In this document: positions 7,958 through 17,613 of the stretch, piece by piece
Position numbering within the stretch: position 1 is the first letter of the stretch
How the letters are laid out: the number at the start of each line of letters is the position of its first letter
Virus record (IMG/VR): IMGVR_UViG_3300044641_001438
Coordinates: 1 to 37,350 of that record
Direction: 5' to 3' (one strand)
Origin: a virus
DNA length: 37,350 nucleotides
The notes under the pieces: generated by a model
Seen by the model: only the letters and a program-made list of their open reading frames with translations
Told to the model about the DNA's origin: nothing
The model's database searches: none
Translations under genes and position numbers: made by a program

Positions 7958-8550
7958 GTATTGCAACGGGCTTGATGAGTGCCGTTCAATCCATCGCTGG
8001 TTATCAAGCTCAAAGTCAAGCTGCTAAGGCTTCAGAACGTGCCTACCAGCAACAACGTAATCTTAATCAGGAAGCCGCTAATCGAGCTTACCAACAAACA
8101 CAACTTAAGTTGAAGGGTGAGCTGGATCGTGCATCTCAACAGGCAGAACAGGGCCTTGTACGGCGTCTCCAGGCGCAAGGGGCTACTTTAGCTGCCGGGC
8201 GTAGTGGACAGTCCATCGGGGGCCTTCTAGCCGATGCTGAGCGTGTTGAAGGAAAGGATCTTGGGGCGCTTGGTATGAACCTTGCCTATGCTCAACAGGA
8301 TTACTTCTTTGGCATGGAAAGCATTTATAACCAACAGAAGTCTGCGGATATTGGAGCCGCCTCTCAAAGGATTGCTGCTCCTAGTGCGGGCGGTTTGGCT
8401 CTTGGACTTGCTGGAGCTGCTATGTCTGGCGTTCAAGCTGGTTTGGCTCTTAAGGCTCCTTCTGCCGGAGGCGGAACGCCTAGACCTACTCAAATTCCTG
8501 GAGCACAACTACCTGGTGGACGCGCCGGAACCGTTATTCGTTGGAGTTAA
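7936..8550 (+). CDS. Internal virion protein B, T7 gp14-like
   Basis: The gene encodes 204 residues (T7 gp14 is 196 aa). It has an N-terminal hydrophobic segment (VPAIVGIATGLMSAVQSIAGYQ), a long Gln/Ala-rich helix (about 25-75), RLQAQGATLAAGRSGQSIGGLLAD as in other gp14 proteins, and a Gly/Ala-rich hydrophobic stretch near 150-175. In T7, gp14 leaves the virion first and forms the outer-membrane part of the ejection channel. It overlaps the gp13-like gene by 22 bases and precedes gp15 by 3. Confidence is good from fold pattern and order. Confidence 0.85.
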   Translation: MCVPAIVGIATGLMSAVQSIAGYQAQSQAAKASERAYQQQRNLNQEAANRAYQQTQLKLKGELDRASQQAEQGLVRRLQAQGATLAAGRSGQSIGGLLADAERVEGKDLGALGMNLAYAQQDYFFGMESIYNQQKSADIGAASQRIAAPSAGGLALGLAGAAMSGVQAGLALKAPSAGGGTPRPTQIPGAQLPGGRAGTVIRWS

Positions 8551-8553
8551 TCA

Positions 8554-11247
8554 GTGGCTAGTATTTATGAATCCCCTGGCCAGCAGGTTGCTCTAACTGG
8601 ATCTCAAACAGGTGTCTCCTTTCAACCCGTTCAAGCATACGATCCTTCGCGGATGATGCTTCAACAGTCGGAACAAGATCTTAGGGCCTTTGCTAACTTT
8701 AGCGAAAGTCTTACTAAGTTTATCACTGATAAGGCAAAGGAAAAGAATGAGCAGGAGTTGAATCTTGGTATCGCTGATATTCTCAATGGAGAATTGACGA
8801 TGAAGCCAGATCAAATGAATGCTTATAAGCAAAATGTAAAGCTTCTTGAGCAAGCTGCTGACAGCGAAATCAATGCTGCTAATCAATTAGCTGAAGTTGA
8901 TCCAGGTGCTGGTGAAACCTATCGCCAACAGAATCGTGCAATCAGTGGATGGCGGGCATATGGCCAAGCCGTTGGTAAGGCACAGATGGCTGCCAGTCAG
9001 GCTGAGACGCTGCTTGGATCCTTTCTGAGGGACAACAAAGAGCCTCTTACGATCCGTCAACCTGATGGTAGCATTAAGCAATTCACCGCAGCAGAAGCCG
9101 AGAATGAACCAGAACTGATGGCTGCTTATGGGGTAGGTCTTCAGAAGTTCATGCAAGCCACTGGAATCGTTGGTTTGAATCCAGCTATTCTTGTTGAAAA
9201 TCTTACCCCAACAATGATGAGGGTAAGGGCTAAAGTAATTGGTGAGCGGATGGGTGAAATCACCCGTGCTCGTCAAGCAGCTGAACAAGAGCAGATTAAT
9301 ATTGGAGTTGGACAAAACCTAGAAGGACTTGCCAATCCAGATACTGCTCAACAGATTCTTACTGGACTTTTGACTAGTGCTCGTCAAACCTTTAATGGTA
9401 ACTGGGCACAAGCTAATCAATTTGTCAACGAGGCTGTTCTCAGCAAGCTAGTGGCAAAGGGTGCTGCTGATCCAAAAGGGGCTTCCGCTATTCTTGACTC
9501 CTATTCAGGTCTTTTGCTGAATCCTGAAAAGCCAGAACTGGGTACGGTTTACAATCGCTACGCAGAAGAAATCGAAAAGGCTCGTGCTTCTATTAATGGG
9601 TCTGCTAGGGAACAGGCTGCTGAACAGGAAGCTGAAATTAAGGATGAGATTGAATCCATTGTTAACACTTTTAGATCTGCTTCTGAAACTGGTAGTCTTG
9701 CTGAATCACAGCGAGCCTTTGATGCTGCGGAACAGGAGCTAGGTAAACTGGCTTCTACCTATCCTGAAGCTACTGAAGCCCTTTCTCGCATACGTCAGAT
9801 TGGTAGGAACTATAATAGTCTTACCGAGGAAAGCGTTACCAAAGCTGTTGCCGGGGGTTCCATTAAGAGCCGTGCTGAGCTTCAACTGTTGGCTGCTAAT
9901 GGGTACATTAGTGCTGATACTGCTAGTAAACTGGCAGAGCAGCTTCCTGAGGATGATTCTTCGGAGATGGTTAAGACTCTGCGTCCTCGGATGGAAGCAT
10001 TTGTCCGTAACCAACTTCGTGGCATCTTCAAGGTTCAAGGTGCTGACTTTGATTCATTCAAGGATCAAACCCTTCCTCTTGTTGGAGCATTGACTGATGA
10101 GCTAATGGAAGTTGGTCTGTCCAAGATGCTTGAGCTTAAAGCTGCTGGTAAAACAACGGGCACTGCTCAACTTCAATCACTCTTGGAAAAGCAAGCTTTA
10201 GATGCTCTAAAAACTGAAAGATTCAAGCCTATCATTCAAAACGGTAGAGTAATTCTTCCTACTCCTGGTCGTAACCTTCCCGCTGTAGTTCCTTACCAAA
10301 CGGGTCCTAACGGTAGGGACTATTCTCGGCAGATTATCAACCGTCTTCCTCCAGTAGTCTCCGCCAAGCGTGATGTTCTTCTTGATGCTGAAAAGGTTCA
10401 AGCAAACATTGATGCCCTCAATAATGGTGGAGCACCCAGTTCGGATCTGGTAACGATTGCTAAGGCTTCTGGATTGTCTGTTCAACAAGTCCTTACCCAA
10501 CAGGCCCAAAAGAACGGAATCACCTACACTCCTAGCTCCTCCGATAAGGCGGCCCAGCAATTCCAAACTAACTCTCGGCTGGATCCTTCTGCTGCTCAAA
10601 TTCTTGCTAATCCACGATCAACAGCTTCCCAGCGTATCCGTGCTACGGCAAGACTGGCTGAAGCGAAACGTAGACAACAACAAACTTCTATGACTACATC
10701 ATCAAGTGGTAAAGCTTTTGGTGCTGGAGACTACGGTGGTCTGGCATCACTGATTAGTAGCGGAGAGGGTGGCTTTAATTCGGTCAACCGTGGAACTGCT
10801 GGTGACACGCCTCAAGGCATGAATCTTACATCCATGCGAATTGGAGATGTTCAACAACTTCAACGTCGCTACAATGAAACCAAAGGACGTGAAGGTGTAT
10901 TTGCTGTTGGATTTGCTCAGTGGGTGTCTGACGGCCAACTTGATATGGCAGTTAAGGCTGCCGGTTTGGGACCTAACGATAAGATGACTCCAGAAAATCA
11001 ACTGAAGATGTTCTGGGCTTATGTTCTTAACTCCAACAAGCGTCCTGCCCTACGGGATTACCTCTTGGGTAAAAATAATGACCTTTTAAAGGCTCACAGA
11101 GAAATGGCCCTTGAGTGGGCGGCTGTGGCAGGTCCAGAAGGCTATGGTTACTATGACAACGATAAGGCGGGCAATCGGGCCAGCCTTGCAGCTAAACGTG
11201 TTCAACAGGCTCTTGTAGCTGCTCGTAAACAAATTAGCGGCACCTAA
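8554..11247 (+). CDS. Internal virion protein C, T7 gp15-like, with C-terminal lysozyme-like domain
   Basis: The product has 897 residues from GTG 8554 (T7 gp15 is 747 aa). Most of it is a long helical, Gln/Ala/Glu-rich body, as in ejection proteins that form the periplasmic tunnel. After a Thr/Ser linker near residue 715, a separate C-terminal domain begins: LISSGEGGFNSVNRGT with Glu738, then GVFAVGFAQWVSDGQLDMAV. This resembles phage lambda-type and related lysozyme-like domains, in which the Glu is catalytic. In T7 the wall-cutting activity is instead at the N-terminus of gp16. Here it appears to have moved to gp15, letting the ejectosome bore through peptidoglycan. Domain activity is inferred. 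Confidence 0.85.
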   Translation: MASIYESPGQQVALTGSQTGVSFQPVQAYDPSRMMLQQSEQDLRAFANFSESLTKFITDKAKEKNEQELNLGIADILNGELTMKPDQMNAYKQNVKLLEQAADSEINAANQLAEVDPGAGETYRQQNRAISGWRAYGQAVGKAQMAASQAETLLGSFLRDNKEPLTIRQPDGSIKQFTAAEAENEPELMAAYGVGLQKFMQATGIVGLNPAILVENLTPTMMRVRAKVIGERMGEITRARQAAEQEQINIGVGQNLEGLANPDTAQQILTGLLTSARQTFNGNWAQANQFVNEAVLSKLVAKGAADPKGASAILDSYSGLLLNPEKPELGTVYNRYAEEIEKARASINGSAREQAAEQEAEIKDEIESIVNTFRSASETGSLAESQRAFDAAEQELGKLASTYPEATEALSRIRQIGRNYNSLTEESVTKAVAGGSIKSRAELQLLAANGYISADTASKLAEQLPEDDSSEMVKTLRPRMEAFVRNQLRGIFKVQGADFDSFKDQTLPLVGALTDELMEVGLSKMLELKAAGKTTGTAQLQSLLEKQALDALKTERFKPIIQNGRVILPTPGRNLPAVVPYQTGPNGRDYSRQIINRLPPVVSAKRDVLLDAEKVQANIDALNNGGAPSSDLVTIAKASGLSVQQVLTQQAQKNGITYTPSSSDKAAQQFQTNSRLDPSAAQILANPRSTASQRIRATARLAEAKRRQQQTSMTTSSSGKAFGAGDYGGLASLISSGEGGFNSVNRGTAGDTPQGMNLTSMRIGDVQQLQRRYNETKGREGVFAVGFAQWVSDGQLDMAVKAAGLGPNDKMTPENQLKMFWAYVLNSNKRPALRDYLLGKNNDLLKAHREMALEWAAVAGPEGYGYYDNDKAGNRASLAAKRVQQALVAARKQISGT

Positions 11248-11250
11248 ATA

Positions 11251-11293
11251 GATGGAACATAGAAGTCTATTCTGCGGGGTAGACTTCTCCATC
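11251..11293 (+). other. Long hairpin between gp15- and gp16-type genes
   Basis: AGAAGTCTA (11261-11269) pairs perfectly with TAGACTTCT (11280-11288), and outside it GATGG (11251-11255) pairs with CCATC (11289-11293) across a 5-base bulge. No U-tract follows, so it is not a typical terminator. An RNase III processing site, as T7 uses between its genes, or an mRNA-stabilising hairpin fits better. Confidence 0.6.
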
Positions 11294-11314
11294 ACCCTTA
11301 CCTATCAATAACTC

Positions 11315-11328
11315 ACCTCTGCGGAGGT
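11315..11328 (+). promoter_or_regulatory. Small hairpin holding a GGAGG sequence before gp16
   Basis: ACCTC and GAGGT enclose a TGCG loop at 11315-11328. The second arm includes the only good Shine-Dalgarno-like sequence (GGAGG) before the gp16-type start at 11346, but 18 bases separate them. The site may be masked by the hairpin or may not be used. Confidence 0.35.
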
Positions 11329-11345
11329 AATTAACCAACACAAAG

Positions 11346-14300
11346 ATGGCAGAAATTGTACCTGGACGGTCCACTGGTGGGCCAATTGAAGACTTTACTC
11401 AAACTAGAAAACGCGAGGAAGAGGCTGCTCTTCAAAAGAAACAAAAAGAAGAGGAAGCTAAACGAAAGAAACTTTTGGCTCAACAAAAGGCTGAACAGGA
11501 ACGTAAGGCTAAGCTTGATGCCAGGACAATCAATCCTGTTGAAGGCTTTCAAGGTGCCATCCGCGCAGCCACTCAAACTGGTGACATTCCCAAGCCACTT
11601 AAAGGTACGATTCTTGAAGGACCTGCGGAAGTTTATCAAGAAACCCGTAGAACCATTCAAAAGGGTATTGCAAGTGTCGCAGAGGGTGTCCTTAATGTGG
11701 GTACCCAAGCGGTAATGGATCTCACCGTTAACCGTAACAGGGAAAAGGATGAGTATCTCCGTGCTGCTTATGACTTCGGTGTCACCCCTAAAACTCAAGT
11801 AGGTCAAGCTGCTTCCAAGATTCTTGGATTCATTGTTGGAACCCGTGTTGCTGGTAAGGCCCTTGGCCCTGTCGGGAAGATTGGATCCAAGCCGGTTCCT
11901 GCTAACCTAAAGGGCGGAGCTAAGCTCGCTGCTCAAACCCGTAAGCTTCTTACTGATGGTTTGATTCCAGGTGCTGTTGCTGACTTCATCCTTACTGACC
12001 CCCAAGAGGGTAACCTCAGTAGTTCGATTCGTGATCTTGTTCCAGAACAGTATCAGGACAATGTAGCCTTTGCTCTTGCGGCGAAGGAGGATGACAACCC
12101 TTGGGTTAACCGACTCCGTTCGGTGTTTGAAGGCGGTCCCCTCAATGCTGCTGGTAATGGTATCACTGCTCTTATCTTTGGTAATAAGGCTGCTAGGGCC
12201 GTTAAGGCTGCTGGTGGGTCCGATGACGAGGCCCTAGGCGTTGGCATCAAGGCTGCTGCGGACAAGTCCGAGGAGCTTATGCAAAGCGACCTTAAGGCGT
12301 CTGAAGTTGAACGGGTACGGTGGACCGATGCTCAGGAACAGGAGATGCTCAGTCTTCAGAGCCGTGAGCAGAATATCCAAGACCGTCTTGCTGGTTTGGA
12401 TCCTGAGGATGAAGTATCCATCAAACTTAATGAAGAGCTGGAGCAGGTACGTCTTGCTCAGGCTGATCTGGAAAACACCATCTTTGAAGGTGCTGATCCT
12501 AATGTTAAGTATGAGTATTGGGAATCACAAGCAGCAATCCGTACTGGCGACATCAATGATGCTGTAGCCAAACAAATTGAACTGGAGAGTGGTTATACTC
12601 GTCCTCAAAGTGAGACTGGATTTATTCCTGGTAGACAGATCTCTCAAGGTGGTGGCGATAAGGTCTTTACTGATGCTCAACTCCGCATTATGAATGTGAG
12701 TGAGGGGGCAGAAGAAGTCATCAAAAAGTATCAGAAACAGATTGACTTTAAGCAAATTGCTCGTAAATCTGGCCGCACAGTGGATCAAGTGGTGGCAGAT
12801 GCAACTCGCATCTACACTGATTTCATGGACTCCCTTCGGACCTATGATGATATTGTGTCGGAAGGTGATTTGATCAAGAAGCTGTCGGAGGCCGGTGGTA
12901 CCCTAACTGAGGCAAAGGGAACCTTCCCAACTCCTGAGGGTAACATTGCTGTCAAGGCAATTGCTTCGGATCTCTCTGCTCAGATCTATGACATTGCTTA
13001 TGGTGCTGAAGAGATTGACTTTGCTCAACTTGGAGGTGCTAATAACTTTGATCGCCTTGTGGATCGGTTTACTGGCCTTCTTGAGATCTATAAAGCTGGT
13101 GCCCAATACATGGGTGGTGGTTTGAATGTCTTTAAGATCAAGCTAGGCGCTGATGCTCCTGGTGAGGCTGCTGAAGCTCTCCGTAACTTTGAAGGGGAAG
13201 ATTCACTAACGATCCGTCAAATCCGTAAATGGGCAAGTGACATCAAGGAAGCCTTCCGTCGTGGAGATCCTGATGCTCAAGATCAAATGCGAGCATTGAC
13301 TAGGGCAATGGTTCTTGCGGGAGGCGACCCCTCAAAAACTGTTTCCTTTGGTCGTACTGCTATTGAGATCTTTGGCAAGACTCAGATGGGTGTGTTTTAT
13401 AACAGCATCCTGTCTGGAACCAAGACCATGATTCGTAACCTCAGTGCGGCGTATCGTCTTGTTGAGGCCCCTACTAGCATTGCCATTATGGGTATGAGAA
13501 GGGGCGATCCTGCGCTTGTCAGATCCGCTATGGCTGGGTTCCATGCCATCAGTACTTCAACAAATGAAGCCTTTACGGTTGCGGCTAGGACTTGGAAAAC
13601 AGGCATCCCTCAATCGTGGACTCCAAAGATGGTTGTGGAACAAGCCGAAATGGCTGCCATGATCGAGTCCATGGAAAAGATGGCCAAGAATCCACGAGAG
13701 GAAATGGCTGTAGGATTCCTTAAGGGACACATGCGTGTTGCTCAAGCATTCGACTTTCCAAGCAAGATCTTGATGAGCACGGATGATTTTCTTAAGACCA
13801 TCCTTGTAAGGCAACGGATTGCTGAGCAGTCCATGTATAAAGCAATGACCGAAAGCAAAGATCCTATGGATGTTGCTGGTAAGGTCAAGGTTTACATGGA
13901 TGAATACTCTAAATTTATTGATCCTCAGACTGGACGTGTTAAGGATGCGGGCCTCCAGAAGTATGCGGAGATTGGTACGTTTCAGGAAGACCCCGGCATT
14001 GGTATCAATAGTCTGAGTATGTTCCTTGAGAATATGCCCTTTGTTGGTCCACTTGGTAAGCTTGTCATTCCGTTCCTTCGGACACCTGCTAATATTCTTA
14101 AGTATCAAGCACAGCATACACCTCTTGTTGGTAAGTATGCTAGTGAGTATTTAACTGTTAAACAATCTGGAGACGTTCTTCGTGTTGCTGAATACGAAGG
14201 TCGTGAGATGATTGGAGCAATGACTATTGCTATTGGAGGTAGTCTTGCTGCTGCTGAGATGATCACTGGAAATATTCCGGCTGATCCTCGTGAACGTGCT

Positions 14301-15305
14301 CGCTGGCAAACCCTTGGTATTCGTCCTCGCTCTGTCAAGATCGGTGATCGGTGGGTCTCCTACAATACTCTTGAACCTCTTTCTAATATTCTTGCTGCTT
14401 CGGCAGACCTTGTAATGCTGGCAAAGAGCGGTCTTAATGAAGATTGGGTAGAAAGTCTTGTCGGACAACTAGGTCTGTCTATTGCAGCATCGTTTACCGA
14501 AAAGAGTTACTTTGCCGGCCTTGAAGCCCTTGCGGCCTTTGCTGATCCTACTCAATTAATGAAGGGTGACACGGTTCTTAAGGGCCTCCTTCAGACTGGT
14601 AACAACATGGTGCCCCTTGCTGGAGCCCGGAGAGCCTTTGCCAACTCCTTGGACCCCTACATGAGGGAATTTGAGAACGAATATCAAAAGGCTGCTGCTG
14701 CCGCTATTCCGGGCTACAGCCGCTTCCTTCCCGAAAAGATCAATGTTCTTACGGGGCAACCCCTCAAGGGCCCTAATGGCGGTCCCTGGAACGCACTGGT
14801 GCCGTTTGAGACTGGTCCCGATAATAAGGATCCAGTTGCCAAGATGTTGATGGAAGCTGAGTTTAACTGGGGCGATACCCTTGAGGTAAGTCCTATGGGT
14901 TATCGACTCAGTGGTGAAGAGAAGAGCTACATCCGCACCGAAATGTCTCGCAACGGTCTTCGTAAGGAATTGGATGATCTTCGTAAGCTTTCTTGGTTTA
15001 AGCAAGATGTTGCTAACTGGAAGGCTCGTAGCATCGGTGACATTGGCACAGATCGTAACCAATGGCCACGATTCTATACTGCTATTCAAGACATCTGGGA
15101 AAGCAGTCGAAATCGAGCCTTTGATAAAATGGAAGCCGAAAAGATTGAAACTGGTCAGAAAGTCGTTCAGCTACGAAAGGCTCAAACTAACATCAAAGCA
15201 GGTCAATATGACCTTAGCAAACCCATGACTGCTGAGGACTTTAGTTCTGCGGATGAAGCTGGCGCTACCGAAGTCTATAATCAATTAATTAACTTTGGCA
15301 AATAA
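11346..15305 (+). CDS. Internal virion protein D, T7 gp16-like (1319 aa)
   Basis: The 1319-residue product matches T7 gp16 in length (1318 aa) and position. Its N-terminus is a highly charged helix (about 20-60, Lys/Glu/Gln-rich) rather than the transglycosylase that starts T7 gp16; no such motif was found elsewhere in it. The middle has a GVFYNSILSGTKTMIRNLSAAYR segment (about 680-702), followed by LENMPFVGPLGKLVIPFLRTPANILKY (about 896-922). Both are typical of large ejected phage proteins. It should form the inner-membrane part of the ejection machine and pull the genome in. The missing lytic domain is compensated by that of the gp15-like protein. Confidence 0.87.
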   Translation: MAEIVPGRSTGGPIEDFTQTRKREEEAALQKKQKEEEAKRKKLLAQQKAEQERKAKLDARTINPVEGFQGAIRAATQTGDIPKPLKGTILEGPAEVYQETRRTIQKGIASVAEGVLNVGTQAVMDLTVNRNREKDEYLRAAYDFGVTPKTQVGQAASKILGFIVGTRVAGKALGPVGKIGSKPVPANLKGGAKLAAQTRKLLTDGLIPGAVADFILTDPQEGNLSSSIRDLVPEQYQDNVAFALAAKEDDNPWVNRLRSVFEGGPLNAAGNGITALIFGNKAARAVKAAGGSDDEALGVGIKAAADKSEELMQSDLKASEVERVRWTDAQEQEMLSLQSREQNIQDRLAGLDPEDEVSIKLNEELEQVRLAQADLENTIFEGADPNVKYEYWESQAAIRTGDINDAVAKQIELESGYTRPQSETGFIPGRQISQGGGDKVFTDAQLRIMNVSEGAEEVIKKYQKQIDFKQIARKSGRTVDQVVADATRIYTDFMDSLRTYDDIVSEGDLIKKLSEAGGTLTEAKGTFPTPEGNIAVKAIASDLSAQIYDIAYGAEEIDFAQLGGANNFDRLVDRFTGLLEIYKAGAQYMGGGLNVFKIKLGADAPGEAAEALRNFEGEDSLTIRQIRKWASDIKEAFRRGDPDAQDQMRALTRAMVLAGGDPSKTVSFGRTAIEIFGKTQMGVFYNSILSGTKTMIRNLSAAYRLVEAPTSIAIMGMRRGDPALVRSAMAGFHAISTSTNEAFTVAARTWKTGIPQSWTPKMVVEQAEMAAMIESMEKMAKNPREEMAVGFLKGHMRVAQAFDFPSKILMSTDDFLKTILVRQRIAEQSMYKAMTESKDPMDVAGKVKVYMDEYSKFIDPQTGRVKDAGLQKYAEIGTFQEDPGIGINSLSMFLENMPFVGPLGKLVIPFLRTPANILKYQAQHTPLVGKYASEYLTVKQSGDVLRVAEYEGREMIGAMTIAIGGSLAAAEMITGNIPADPRERARWQTLGIRPRSVKIGDRWVSYNTLEPLSNILAASADLVMLAKSGLNEDWVESLVGQLGLSIAASFTEKSYFAGLEALAAFADPTQLMKGDTVLKGLLQTGNNMVPLAGARRAFANSLDPYMREFENEYQKAAAAAIPGYSRFLPEKINVLTGQPLKGPNGGPWNALVPFETGPDNKDPVAKMLMEAEFNWGDTLEVSPMGYRLSGEEKSYIRTEMSRNGLRKELDDLRKLSWFKQDVANWKARSIGDIGTDRNQWPRFYTAIQDIWESSRNRAFDKMEAEKIETGQKVVQLRKAQTNIKAGQYDLSKPMTAEDFSSADEAGATEVYNQLINFGK

Positions 15306-15318
15306 GCCCCCTAAATAG

Positions 15319-17067
15319 ATGGCAACAACCTCAAATACATACACGGGGAACGGCACTAACAAGCTGTTCTCCATTACTTTCCCATACATCGAAACGTCTG
15401 ACATTGATGTTTACCTCAATGGTACGCTTCAGACGATTACAACTCAATACACGTTTGCCAACGCTACAACGATTGAATTCGTAACGGCTCCTGCTAATGG
15501 AGCTACGGTTCTTCTGAATCGTTCTACGGATGATACGGCTCTTCAAGCTACGTTCTTTCCTGGGTCTTCAATCAAGGCAGCTGATCTAAACGATAACTTT
15601 GATCAGGCTCTTTATATTGCTCAAGAAACAGCTAATCAAACTGCAAGTGCCTTAACTACAAGTGCTGCAGCAGTTACAACTGCTAATGCTGCAAATACTA
15701 CAGCAAATGGTATTGCAGGCACTGCCAACACTGCGTTAACAAATGCTAATGCAGCAGTTGTAACGGCAAATACTGCCTCCTCTAATGCAACGGCGGCTGT
15801 TAGTACTGCTAACACTGCACTTAGTACAGCTAATACTGCTTCTACTAATGCATCTACTGCAATTTCTACTGCCAATACTGCCAATACAAATGCAACAAAT
15901 GCTGTTAATACAGCGAACACTGCAAATGCTAATGCTAGTGCAGCTATTAGTGCTGTATCTGCTGTTGTAGTATTCTCTCCTGTTGCTGCTGTTGCCAACA
16001 TTCCATCTAGTCCTACAAATGGACAAGGTGTTCAAGTAAACAACTCAACAGGTATTCAAAGTTTTACGCCACTTGCTAATATACCTGCTGGGTTTGTTGG
16101 CGATTCTGGCCTTAATGTTAAAATTCAATACACGACAACGGGCAGTACATGGAACTGGATTAGTTATGATGTTAATGATTCAGATTCTAGGTACCTTAAG
16201 AGAACTGGTGGTACGTTAACTGGTGCTGTGGCATTGTCGGCTGGAGGCACAAGCACTACAGCAGCGGTTGATAACAACAGCACCAACATTGCCACCACGG
16301 CTTATGTTGTTGGTCAAGCAGGCGCATCTAATCCACTAATTAATGGAACAGCCGCACCTGGAACTTCACTTCGCTACGCTAGGCAAGATCACGTCCATCC
16401 TACTGATACTACTCGTGCTCCTCTTGCTAGTCCCACCTTTACAGGTACTGTAACTATTCCGGCTGGGGCGAGTATTTCTGGTTTTGCCCCACTAGCCAGT
16501 CCGACATTTACCGGAACACCTGCGGTGCCAACAGCAACAGCAGGAACAAACACAACACAGATTGCTTCTACTGCTTTTGTTGCTACAAGTTATGCACCCC
16601 TAGCATCACCAGCATTAACGGGTACTCCAACGGCACCTACAGCTACTGCTGGAACTAATACAACACAGATAGCCACTACGGCATTTGCTTCAGCGTTGGC
16701 AGCCACTACTCTGCCCCTTAGCGGGGGTACGATGACTGGAAATATTACTTTTGTTAGTACGCAACCGCAAGTCTGCAAAGCCTGGGTCAACTTCAATGGC
16801 ACTGGCACTGTGGCGATCCGCGCCAGCTACAACGTCAGCAGTATCACAGATAACGGGACAGGTGACTACACGGTGAACTTTACGTCTGCGTTGGCCGATG
16901 CAAACTACGCCATTAATATTACTGCAAAACGTGGAAGTTTAAACGAAGCCTTAAGTGGATCTAACTCTTCAACTGCCCCAGCTGCGGGGTCGTGCAGAAT
17001 TATTACCGGTCAAGGTAGTTTTAATTTAACGGACGGCGATTATGTCAATGTTGCTGTTTTCAAATAA
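15319..17067 (+). CDS. Tail fibre, T7 gp17-type N-terminal domain
   Basis: The gene encodes 582 residues. Residues 1-105 (NTYTGNGTNKLFSITFPYIE ... SSIKAADLNDNFDQALYIAQE) match the T7 gp17 N-terminal domain that attaches fibres to the tail. Residues 110-215 are an Ala/Asn/Thr heptad-like stalk, probably a trimeric coiled coil. Residues 365-470 hold three PLASPTFTGT-type blocks, two followed by TATAGTNTTQIA, a common phage fibre shaft repeat. The C-terminal 90 residues form the presumed receptor-binding tip (ASYNVSSITDNGTGDYTVNF). It recognises the host surface. Confidence 0.92.
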   Translation: MATTSNTYTGNGTNKLFSITFPYIETSDIDVYLNGTLQTITTQYTFANATTIEFVTAPANGATVLLNRSTDDTALQATFFPGSSIKAADLNDNFDQALYIAQETANQTASALTTSAAAVTTANAANTTANGIAGTANTALTNANAAVVTANTASSNATAAVSTANTALSTANTASTNASTAISTANTANTNATNAVNTANTANANASAAISAVSAVVVFSPVAAVANIPSSPTNGQGVQVNNSTGIQSFTPLANIPAGFVGDSGLNVKIQYTTTGSTWNWISYDVNDSDSRYLKRTGGTLTGAVALSAGGTSTTAAVDNNSTNIATTAYVVGQAGASNPLINGTAAPGTSLRYARQDHVHPTDTTRAPLASPTFTGTVTIPAGASISGFAPLASPTFTGTPAVPTATAGTNTTQIASTAFVATSYAPLASPALTGTPTAPTATAGTNTTQIATTAFASALAATTLPLSGGTMTGNITFVSTQPQVCKAWVNFNGTGTVAIRASYNVSSITDNGTGDYTVNFTSALADANYAINITAKRGSLNEALSGSNSSTAPAAGSCRIITGQGSFNLTDGDYVNVAVFK

Positions 17068-17073
17068 CCCATC

Positions 17074-17481
17074 ATGAACAGAATCATTTATCCAACCCCT
17101 GACGGGGGAGTCGCTGTCATTATTCCGACAGAATCAGTTGAGGCTGCGCTTAAGGATGTGCCAACTGGCGTACCCTACGAAATTGTCAGTGCTGATGACA
17201 TTCCTACTGACCGCTTCTTCCGCAGTGCGTGGAAAGCCGACGGCACCACTATCGAAGTGGATATGGTAAAAGCCAAAACCATTGGTCACGACATCCGCCG
17301 CCAGCAACGCGCTGCTGAGTTTGCACCACATGATGAGGTAATTGCCAAACAAATTCCTGGCAAAGACGTATCTGCTGCTGAAGCTGCTCGTCAAGCAATT
17401 CGTGACAAGTTTGATGTGGTGCAAACAGATATTGATGCCGCTACCACTCCTCAGCAAATTAAAGAAGCTCTTCATATGTAA
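17074..17481 (+). CDS. Small protein after the fibre, possible fibre assembly factor
   Basis: The 135-residue product begins MNRIIYPTPDGGVAVIIPT and includes YEIVSADDIPTDRFFRSAWKADG, then a charged helical second half ending in TTPQQIKEALHM. Its pattern and place directly after a fibre gene resemble small phage proteins annotated as tail-fibre assembly or virion proteins, but no catalytic motif is visible. It lies 6 bases after the fibre stop, and its own stop overlaps the next start (TAATG). Role inferred from position only. Confidence 0.7.
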   Translation: MNRIIYPTPDGGVAVIIPTESVEAALKDVPTGVPYEIVSADDIPTDRFFRSAWKADGTTIEVDMVKAKTIGHDIRRQQRAAEFAPHDEVIAKQIPGKDVSAAEAARQAIRDKFDVVQTDIDAATTPQQIKEALHM

Positions 17482-17609
17482 TGGGAAAACCTAAATCAAT
17501 GACGAAGGTGGTCCACGTTCCAGGACCCCCTAAAAAGACCCGTCAAGGTCAAGGCCAACACAGCCTCCCTAAAGGAACTCGCAAACTTTCTCGCGGTCAA
17601 GGCCGCTAA
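17481..17609 (+). CDS. Tiny basic protein (42 aa)
   Basis: ATG 17481 overlaps the previous stop by one base. The product starts MGKPKSMTKVVHVPGPPKKT and has the doubled motif QGQGQ...RGQGR; it is rich in Lys, Arg, Gln and Gly and ends 4 bases before the next start. No family is recognised. The tight fit between two genes, in a region where everything is on the same strand, supports a real gene. Composition suggests nucleic-acid or membrane-surface binding, which is inference. Confidence 0.5.
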   Translation: MGKPKSMTKVVHVPGPPKKTRQGQGQHSLPKGTRKLSRGQGR

Positions 17610-17613
17610 ACCT

